From assembly GCF_002899945.2 (NCBI RefSeq), contig NZ_PPEG02000009.1:262243-326242 (forward strand): a DNA stretch of 64,000 nt. The letters are read 5' to 3'. Shown here one piece after another: positions 58,144-64,000 of this stretch (the stretch's first letter is position 1; the number at the start of each line of letters is the position of its first letter). Under the pieces are notes generated by a model. The model was not told the DNA's origin. It saw only the letters and a list, made by a program, of their open reading frames with translations, and ran no database searches. The DNA comes from Chryseobacterium viscerum. Its GTDB lineage: Bacteria; Bacteroidota; Bacteroidia; Flavobacteriales; Weeksellaceae. The position numbers and the translations under genes were made by a program.

Positions 58144-58704
58144 CTATTTTTCAGCCATTATTTTGTCTTTCTCCTTCTGAAATTCTTCATCGGATAAGAC
58201 TCCTGAATCTTGCAGTTCTTTAATTTTTTTCAATCTGTCATATTTTGTTTCTGTGTTGAGATGTTGAGATTTTTCTTTCGGTAAGAATTCATCGGGAATA
58301 ATCAGTTCGCCTGAACGGATGGCATTTTCCAGATCAATTTCATAGTTCACGAGGCCGCTTCCGATTTTAGCATAGTAGACAAAACCGTTTTTTTTGCTGC
58401 CTCTCGGCATTATTTTCTTGACTTTGAATGTCAGTCCGGAATTACTTCTTTTGAAAGAATTGGCCTGATTAGCCAATCCCTGATATCCCGTGGTTGAAGA
58501 ATAGTTGAATAAGGATGAGGCATTGGTTCGGATAAATTTAAAATCTCCGTCATTCATAGAACCTGTCCCGATTTTCAGGTCTAACCCTTCATACACTTTA
58601 AAACCTGTTGAGGTGGTGAGGGTATCATTTTCAAATTTTGGGGTGTTTTGAGCATAAGAAATTCCAAAAATAAGGAGCGTCAATAATATGGCTAGTCTTT
58701 TCAT
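58144..58704 (-). CDS. Exported protein with C-terminal SHOCT motif
   Basis: A 186-residue protein with a signal peptide (MKRLAILLTLLIFGISYAQ), a beta-rich middle domain (FKVYEGLDLKIGTGSMNDGD, KNGFVYYAKIGSGLVNYEID) and a short C-terminal helical hairpin that matches SHOCT: YDRLKKIKELQDSGVLSDEE followed by FQKEKDKIM. SHOCT motifs are thought to mediate oligomer or membrane contacts. Role unknown. The ATG at 58704 begins the signal peptide. Confidence 0.8.
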   Translation of the reverse strand: MKRLAILLTLLIFGISYAQNTPKFENDTLTTSTGFKVYEGLDLKIGTGSMNDGDFKFIRTNASSLFNYSSTTGYQGLANQANSFKRSNSGLTFKVKKIMPRGSKKNGFVYYAKIGSGLVNYEIDLENAIRSGELIIPDEFLPKEKSQHLNTETKYDRLKKIKELQDSGVLSDEEFQKEKDKIMAEK

Positions 58705-58885
58705 TGTTTTATTTTTAATATTCAAAATTGAAGACCAAAAGTAAAACGAATTAGAATGCTTACCTTACGGAAACCCTTATACAGGGGGCTGTTGTTAAAA
58801 AACAGCAAATTCATATGTATTTTATAAAGATAAAAATATTCTGAAGCAGCCTTGCAGGCCAACTAATTGTTTGTTGTTTAAAATA

Positions 58886-60142
58886 TTATTTTTTTAACCT
58901 GTGTAGTGCATCCAGTTTTATAAAATACTCATCCAGCAGATCATAAATAGCTTTTTGGTCTTTTCCCGAAACCTTGTTATCCCAATCTGTATTGACGATA
59001 AGGTACCTGCCCATCTTTTTATCCTTAAAAAACCAGATCACAGAATTCATTCCTGGATCACCGCCTGTGTGCCCGAAATTACCGGTAGAGCCAAAGCCCA
59101 TTGTAATTCCCATATTATATTCGTCACTATATTCACTGTTGCTTCTGTCCTTGAAATTGTTGGCTTGCAGCTGAGGGGTAAAATATTCTTTGTAACTTTC
59201 TTTAGAAAGAATGCTTCCGTTTCCAAAATAACCTTTCATGAGTTCCAGAAGGTATTTGCTCATATCGCTTGAAGTGGTCAGCAGCCCTCCGTCAGGATAC
59301 GTATTGAGTGAATAATAAGGGTAAGGTGTCTGTTTATTGATGAATGTCCGGGTATATTTTGAAAAATTAATAGTGCTAAAACTCCAGCCTGAATGGTTCA
59401 TTCGTAACGGTTCAAGAATATATTTCGTGGTAAATGTATTGTAAGACATTCCTGTTGCCTTTTCCAAAACCAGTGCTGCCAGCGTTGCTCCAATATTGGA
59501 ATAATTAAAAAGTTCACCCGGTTTGTTTTCTGTAAAAACCTCTTTAGAATACCATTTTCCTTTTTCGCTGAGAGTATGAGTCAAAAATTCTTCAATTGAA
59601 GTTTTTGCGGAAGGTGGATTGAATTTGGTGGGTGAAATATCAATATTTAAATGGCTTGCAAGATCTATCGTATCTTTTAAAACAACAGTATTATGTAAAT
59701 AAGCACTATTGTCATTAAGAGAAGAGGTATGGGTAGTCAATTGTCGGATTGTTATCGGGATTTCCGGATAATAAGGATTGGTTACTTTAAACGGGAGATA
59801 TTGATTAACGGGATCATCCAATTTTAGTTTCCCCAATTCCTGAGCTTTGAGGATCGCAATACCAATCAATGTTTTTGAAACTGAAGCTATATTTTGAACG
59901 GTGTTTTCATCATAGTGTTGAAGAGGATTGATGGAGGCAATACCGAATCCGTTTTGATACAAAATGTCACGATCATTCACCAATGCCACTCCAAATCCAT
60001 TGAAGCTTGCATTCTTACTGATTTTCGTTAGTTTATCTGTTAATTCTTTTTGGGTTCTGATGAATTCCGGTGACTGTTTTTTCTGTGCCTGGCAGAAAAT
60101 AATCATTAAAACAAAAAGAAGAATGTAATTTTTATTTTTCAT
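58886..60142 (-). CDS. Exported serine hydrolase (beta-lactamase/PBP class C family), second copy
   Basis: A 418-residue protein with a signal peptide (KNKNYILLFVLMIIFCQAQ). Motifs: IASVSKTLIG (S-x-x-K, Ser87 and Lys90), LFNYSNIGATLA (Y-x-N) and FGHTGGDPGMNS (HTGG replacing KTG), plus LTTHTSSLND. It lacks the extra C-terminal domain of the 49771 enzyme. It probably cleaves esters or D-amino-acid peptides in the periplasm. A single gene. Confidence 0.93.
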   Translation of the reverse strand: MKNKNYILLFVLMIIFCQAQKKQSPEFIRTQKELTDKLTKISKNASFNGFGVALVNDRDILYQNGFGIASINPLQHYDENTVQNIASVSKTLIGIAILKAQELGKLKLDDPVNQYLPFKVTNPYYPEIPITIRQLTTHTSSLNDNSAYLHNTVVLKDTIDLASHLNIDISPTKFNPPSAKTSIEEFLTHTLSEKGKWYSKEVFTENKPGELFNYSNIGATLAALVLEKATGMSYNTFTTKYILEPLRMNHSGWSFSTINFSKYTRTFINKQTPYPYYSLNTYPDGGLLTTSSDMSKYLLELMKGYFGNGSILSKESYKEYFTPQLQANNFKDRSNSEYSDEYNMGITMGFGSTGNFGHTGGDPGMNSVIWFFKDKKMGRYLIVNTDWDNKVSGKDQKAIYDLLDEYFIKLDALHRLKK

Positions 60143-60236
60143 ATGGGCATTTTATTTAAAACAATTTCAACCTCCTAATTATTACATTTTCAAAACTTTA
60201 TTTTCGTTTTTAGATAGTAGTATAGCTGGTTCAGAA

Positions 60237-60896
60237 TTAAAATAAAGGCTCTCCATTGAGATCTGTCGACAGTACCTCACTCATATAATCAAAAAAAGGA
60301 CGCATTGCCAGTAAGGTGAGAATGACCTCCTTTTGAAAATTGTCAGATAAAACTTCCTTATCGGTAAACTTCCGCATCACCAGAAATTGCTTTTTTCTGA
60401 TTAAATCTATAGCCGGATGATTTTTATCGAAACCCCGTGGTGCCGTTTTTACAGAATCGCCTTTGAGCTCACCGAAATATTTTACGAAGGTTTTGTCTGA
60501 AGTAATCTTTTCAATTTCTGTACTGCTGATTTCAAATTCTTTACGGATACGGAGCAGGTCCTTTGCTTCTGGACCCCAAAATCCGCCTCCCACAAAACTG
60601 TTTCCGGGTTCCAGCTGAATATAATATCCGCCTCTCAGCATAGGCTTGGAACGGGAATATCCAACTCCAAAATTGTTTTTATAGGGTGTCTGGTCTTTGG
60701 AAAAACGAACGTCTTTGTAAATCCTGAAAATATGGATTCCTTTGAGCTGATCATGCTCCTGAAGTTCGGTATAGATCTGATTGAAAAAAACTTTATTTTC
60801 TTTCAGAATCTGATCATATTCGGTTTTGTGCTTCGCAAACCATTCGCGATTGTTATTTTCTTTTAAATGATTGAGGAATTCAAATGCTTTTTTCAT
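60237..60896 (-). CDS. DUF2461 family protein
   Basis: A 219-residue cytoplasmic protein of the DUF2461 (TIGR02453) family: FEFLNHLKENNNREWFAKHK, IFRIYKDVRFSKDQTPYKNN, GVGYSRSKPMLRGGYYIQLE and GNSFVGGGFWGPEAKDLLRI are the hallmark segments. Function unknown. It begins 18 bases after the stop of the 60915 gene and may share its transcript. Confidence 0.94.
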   Translation of the reverse strand: MKKAFEFLNHLKENNNREWFAKHKTEYDQILKENKVFFNQIYTELQEHDQLKGIHIFRIYKDVRFSKDQTPYKNNFGVGYSRSKPMLRGGYYIQLEPGNSFVGGGFWGPEAKDLLRIRKEFEISSTEIEKITSDKTFVKYFGELKGDSVKTAPRGFDKNHPAIDLIRKKQFLVMRKFTDKEVLSDNFQKEVILTLLAMRPFFDYMSEVLSTDLNGEPLF

Positions 60897-60914
60897 ATTT
60901 TTTATTAAGTGAGT

Positions 60915-62117
60915 TTATGCTTGAGCCCATTGTAGCTCAATGTATTTTGTACAGTCGTTTTTCATATCATCATACCCATCCAGTAAAATTGCAGAACCTC
61001 CTTTTTTCACTCCTTCTTTTACTATTTTATAAGTTTCTTGGGCTGCATCAGGACCTAGTCCAACTAAATCAAAAATAATATTATTTGTATTTGAAAGAGT
61101 AGTATACAATGATAATAGCCGTCTCGGGATGCCTGTAAGAGTATTGACTTTTATTTTTTTATTTATCCATTCCGTCTCATAAATTTTTGAGGCATAAGGA
61201 CTGGCCGGATTTGCGTTCTTCTTTAAATATTCTCCTACAGTCACAGGATAAAAAATATCTCTAAACTTTGATTCTCTGAAATGTTCAGCAAAAGTCATTT
61301 TTTTGTGGATAATAGCACTTTCATGGTGTGTCTTACCACAGAATATATCTTTAAGAAACATTTCTGTTTCATAAAAGTGTGCTCCGTTGAAAAGATTGAT
61401 AATAATAATCTCTCCTGCATTTAGTGTAAATGGGGGGACGTAGAATAGATCTGTTTTTATTCCTTTGTTTTCTATGAGCATTTGGCTATTTTTTGTCCAG
61501 CCAAGCTTGTCAAATAGTAGTTCTTCATATTCTTTGTTCCCTTTGATAGCTTTAATAAGATCTTCAGTGTTGTCAGGGATATTATTTCCATGTTTTATTT
61601 TGTTTCCATAGCATAACTTATAGTGATAAAGCTCTATTAAATTTGCGGTTTGATTGGCTCTTTTTAAAATTGTATGATCTAGCTTATCTACATTGCCATT
61701 TTCATAGATTCGTAACCAATATACTAAGTTTGAAATTCCTATCCGCTCAATAATGTTTGCTTGATTGAATCTATCCGAAAGAGTATCAACTACTTCCTTA
61801 GTTCCAAAGACTCTCAGACAAGGTCTTAAGAATATTCTGTTGAAACTGGGATCTTTATAATGTATTGCTGTTATTAATAGAGTTTCATATAATTCTCTGT
61901 TGAAGCTGTCGTATAAATAAAGCAAGTCAGCTACGAAATATTTGTCTGAAATTTCAATATCACTTTGGAGAAGATCTACTAATTCAACAGTTTGTTGTTC
62001 TGATAAATTTTGATTATTTGCTTTGAATTCAGTCAAGACCTCATTCTCCCGCTCATAATCAGGGGCAAAATAGTCTCCAATGATTTTATATTTTTCGAGA
62101 GCTGCTTTAATTTGCAT
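60915..62117 (-). CDS. Orphan protein: helical-repeat N-terminus plus degenerate ABC-ATPase-like C-terminus
   Basis: A 400-residue cytoplasmic protein. The first ~170 residues are helical with HEAT-like spacing (LSEQQTVELVDLLQSDIEIS, YFVADLLYLYDSFNRELYET). The last ~75 residues (from 326) read like the end of an ABC ATPase: TGIPRRLLSLYTTLSNTNN (signature helix), IIFDLVGLGPDAAQETY (Walker B and D-loop position, but with the catalytic Glu changed to Leu) and GGSAILLDGYDDMKNDC (H-loop position, His lost). No Walker A is seen. The ABC resemblance is by eye; if true, this is a non-catalytic relative. The SUKH gene lies 85 bases upstream. Confidence 0.6.
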   Translation of the reverse strand: MQIKAALEKYKIIGDYFAPDYERENEVLTEFKANNQNLSEQQTVELVDLLQSDIEISDKYFVADLLYLYDSFNRELYETLLITAIHYKDPSFNRIFLRPCLRVFGTKEVVDTLSDRFNQANIIERIGISNLVYWLRIYENGNVDKLDHTILKRANQTANLIELYHYKLCYGNKIKHGNNIPDNTEDLIKAIKGNKEYEELLFDKLGWTKNSQMLIENKGIKTDLFYVPPFTLNAGEIIIINLFNGAHFYETEMFLKDIFCGKTHHESAIIHKKMTFAEHFRESKFRDIFYPVTVGEYLKKNANPASPYASKIYETEWINKKIKVNTLTGIPRRLLSLYTTLSNTNNIIFDLVGLGPDAAQETYKIVKEGVKKGGSAILLDGYDDMKNDCTKYIELQWAQA

Positions 62118-62202
62118 AGAGAATGTCTGTGTAAAGTACTTAATTTATTTATCAGTTCAGAATTTGGAGATTTGCGTGACAGAGTAGAAAATCTCCTGTT
62201 AG

Positions 62203-62802
62203 CTAACCTATTTTTTTGTTCCAAAATGAGTTTTTATCAATTTTCTTTTTGTCAACATGGGAGTAAAGTAAAAAAATATCTTTTGCAATTCCTCTTGATA
62301 AATTATTATTCCAAAGTATAATATCATTGCCAAACATTGAAAGAACAGCCTCTTCATGGTCCAGTATTAAAAACCTATGTCCTAAATAAGGAATGATTGG
62401 AGGCACATTTTGGCTCTTAATAATATCTTCGGTCACACGATTGGCTTCCATGATCCATTTAATTCTTGTTTGTATTATCGGAATGTCATCAGGATAAGAA
62501 TAAAATATAGGACCAAAATCAAACTCTCCTTTCCCTCCATTATTATCTATTCCCGGTTTGTCTAGGCCATTCATCGTTCTATAATAGTTTTTTAATGACT
62601 CTGGAAATTTGATGTTCAATTGTCTCTGGAAATCTTCTAATTCAGGTTCTGAAAGTCCTTTTTTCCATTTACTTCCTTCCTGAATTTGAAATCCCCAGCA
62701 CTCTTGCAGATCAACTTTCTGCCAATATTTTTCACTTTTCTTTTTTATCAATTGAAAGCTTGAAATTGAATTGTCCAGCTTTTTAAATTGTCTTTTTTTC
62801 AT
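62203..62802 (-). CDS. SMI1/KNR4 (SUKH) family protein
   Basis: A 199-residue cytoplasmic protein. SUKH features: GLSEPELEDFQRQLNIKFPE, SLKNYYRTMNGLDKPGI, a central acidic-aromatic FDFGPIFYSYPDDI, then PPIIPYLGHRFLILDHEEAV and LSMFGNDIILWNNNLSRGIA. SUKH proteins are the commonest immunity proteins in polymorphic-toxin loci, but also occur alone. It is upstream of the HEAT/ABC-like gene and downstream of a membrane protein gene, close to an IS element, which fits a mobile accessory region. No toxin is seen in the window. Confidence 0.82.
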   Translation of the reverse strand: MKKRQFKKLDNSISSFQLIKKKSEKYWQKVDLQECWGFQIQEGSKWKKGLSEPELEDFQRQLNIKFPESLKNYYRTMNGLDKPGIDNNGGKGEFDFGPIFYSYPDDIPIIQTRIKWIMEANRVTEDIIKSQNVPPIIPYLGHRFLILDHEEAVLSMFGNDIILWNNNLSRGIAKDIFLLYSHVDKKKIDKNSFWNKKIG

Positions 62803-62868
62803 AACGTTTCTTCTGACTTTGGATTAGTTGTTTTAATAGCTCAAAGTCTTTGTAGTACAAATCATACT

Positions 62869-63354
62869 CTATTCTCTGATTCTTAATTTGAGTCTGTTAA
62901 AAGTGTTTTTTGTGAAATAGAATTCTATTGCAAATAGTGCGTAAAAAAATAATACTGAAAATATAGCGAGTGAAAGATCCCCTTGAAAGTCGGGATCAAT
63001 AATTTTTTTTAATATAGCGAATACCAATATCAACGAGAGAATTGAGAACCAGGTATATCCCCAAATACTTAATCTCAGTTTAGGATTTTGAAGATTATTT
63101 TTTTTAAATACAATGATTAGTATAGGAAGAATTGCTAAGAAAGGAGTTTTTATTCTTGTAACCTCAATTCTGTTTTTAAACTCTCTTCCAAAGAATAATT
63201 TTCCATCCTTTGTCAATGAAGTCGTGTTGGCTAAATCCAGTATCATAGAGCTTCTCTTTGAATTTTTTCTTATTGCTTCGTCAATTTTGTTATCACTGAA
63301 ATTTAAATGCATTGTAATCATTTGATTATTTTTGAGTATTTGGGAATTAATCAT
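62869..63354 (-). CDS. Membrane protein of unknown function
   Basis: A 161-residue protein with a soluble N-terminus (~65 residues; SMILDLANTTSLTKDGKLFF) and three membrane helices (residues ~70-84, 97-116 and 126-146) before a basic C-terminus. Family not recognised. Its 5' end overlaps the 3' end of the truncated 63347 gene by eight bases, so it was once co-transcribed with that gene, whose promoter has now been cut away by the IS insertion. Confidence 0.7.
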   Translation of the reverse strand: MINSQILKNNQMITMHLNFSDNKIDEAIRKNSKRSSMILDLANTTSLTKDGKLFFGREFKNRIEVTRIKTPFLAILPILIIVFKKNNLQNPKLRLSIWGYTWFSILSLILVFAILKKIIDPDFQGDLSLAIFSVLFFYALFAIEFYFTKNTFNRLKLRIRE

Positions 63355-63898
63355 TGTTCCTATCCTCTGTTAATTTTTGTTTCAATTCTTCAGATATCAG
63401 ATTGTTTTCTATCAAGTAATGACTCATCATTTTCAGAAATTTCTTTGATTCTTTTAAATAAACTTCATCCAGTGAGGATTGATCTGTTTCTAAAAAGACT
63501 TTTGCTCTATGAATAAAGATTCCCGAACCCTGAAATTCTTTGCTTATGAATAACGTTCCCACTAAGGAAATGTATGAGACAAATTTATGTTGACCATAAT
63601 TTCTTTTCAAATATTGAAGTGGCATCTTTTGATGCATAAATTGGAAATGAGAAATGATTCTAATGTCTTTCAGATATTTTTCCTGTTCAATTACAAACCA
63701 GTCGTCCACTATTTCTCCATCCAGATCCATCTCGAGATCATAATATCCAATGGGTTCTAAATTTCCAAGATATATTTCGCTGTACACATGAAGACCTATT
63801 CTTGCTCTGATAATAGGCTCGCTGTATCGTTGTTCAATCAGATATTGATATCCCTCAAATAGGAGCGTGATTTTGAAGACTTTCCCTTTTTCAAACAG
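63347..63898 (-). pseudogene. 5'-truncated gene of unknown function, cut by an IS3-type element
   Basis: The frame is open from 63898 to the stop at 63347, reading FEKGKVFKITLLFEGYQYLI, EQRYSEPIIRARIGLHVYSE and on. The GTG at 63787 lies inside this coding-like stretch and is not a natural start. Upstream, a TAA at 63901-63899 is followed by AT-rich sequence and the end of a transposase gene 19 bases further, so the 5' part was removed or displaced by insertion. The product fragment (184 residues) has no signal peptide or domain I recognise. Confidence 0.75.
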
Positions 63899-63919
63899 TT
63901 AATAAATATAAAATACACT

Positions 63920-64000
63920 CTAATACACTAAAACTTCTTTAGCATACAGCCAAGGACTAAGTCCATTTAACGATTTATGCGGATGATTACTGTTGTAATC
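63920..64000 (-). mobile_element. IS3-family transposase, C-terminal end (continues beyond window)
   Basis: On the minus strand the last 81 bases encode DYNSNHPHKSLNGLSPWLYA then KEVLVY and a TAG stop (63922-63920). The YN-x-x-x-PH-x-SL-x-x-LSP pattern is the C-terminal signature of IS3-family (IS150/IS3-type) DDE integrase-core transposases. The element's outer end should lie between 63899 and 63919, next to the truncated gene; its other end is outside the window. Confidence 0.85.

Noticed and set aside
63347..63787. Intact 146-residue gene starting at GTG 63787
   Set aside because: Coding-like sequence continues 111 bases upstream in the same frame up to the IS junction, so the gene is truncated and the GTG is internal.

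Overview
The window reads as chromosomal DNA of a Flavobacteriia bacterium, most probably Chryseobacterium or a close Weeksellaceae relative. The genome is AT-rich. Ribosome binding sites are weak, and promoters carry the Bacteroidetes -7 element TAnnTTTG. Four proteins end in type IX secretion (T9SS) sorting domains, TonB-dependent and other outer-membrane barrels are present, and terminators are strong hairpins. Genus is inferred from protein style and was not tested by a search.

Layout. 1-1.2 kb: 3' end of rpoC and a DUF3467 gene. 1.4-7.5 kb: apparent operon of a T9SS-secreted beta-propeller, a lipoprotein, a small membrane-anchored protein and a TonB-dependent receptor. 7.7-11.5 kb: a Crp/Fnr regulator, then an operon of a DUF5777 barrel, a c-type cytochrome lipoprotein, YceI, an ankyrin protein and a DOMON-like T9SS cargo, preceded by a Crp-like palindrome at a class II activator position. 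11.7-20 kb: acetyltransferase, NPP-type phosphodiesterase, a divergent HxlR/NmrA pair, a divergent AraC/cupin-alcohol dehydrogenase set, a carboxylesterase, and an unlisted 55-codon Cys-rich peptide gene with a bacteriocin-type leader. 20-29 kb: cytoplasmic alpha-amylase, dinB, a TlpA-like protein, purine nucleoside phosphorylase, lpxK, truA and an ABC exporter. 29.6-41.6 kb: M43 metalloprotease, an ECF sigma operon, an MHS-family 2-oxoglutarate-type permease and outer-membrane proteins. 41.7-42.6 kb: ribB under an FMN riboswitch. 42.7-47 kb: DUF1801, a SUKH-like protein, a hydrolase, a propeller and a double-hotdog protein.

47.0-47.64 kb is a 620-base AT-rich intergenic stretch with six perfect DnaA boxes and three near-perfect ones; it is either a replication origin or another DnaA-binding locus. 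rpoC and the genes to the right are not oriented as expected for an origin here, so the point is open. 47.6-64 kb is a long run of minus-strand genes, mostly small envelope proteins, penicillin-binding-type serine hydrolases and orphan families. It shows decay: a gene split by an in-frame amber codon, likely gene remnants, and at the right edge a gene cut by an IS3-type element.

Non-coding structure includes several dispersed repeat families (a 94-base tandem duplication, two inverted pairs of roughly 65 and 145 bases, and a 190-base inverted-repeat element), a recurring terminator hairpin family, and a 24-base perfect palindrome placed as an operator. No tRNA, rRNA or CRISPR array was seen.
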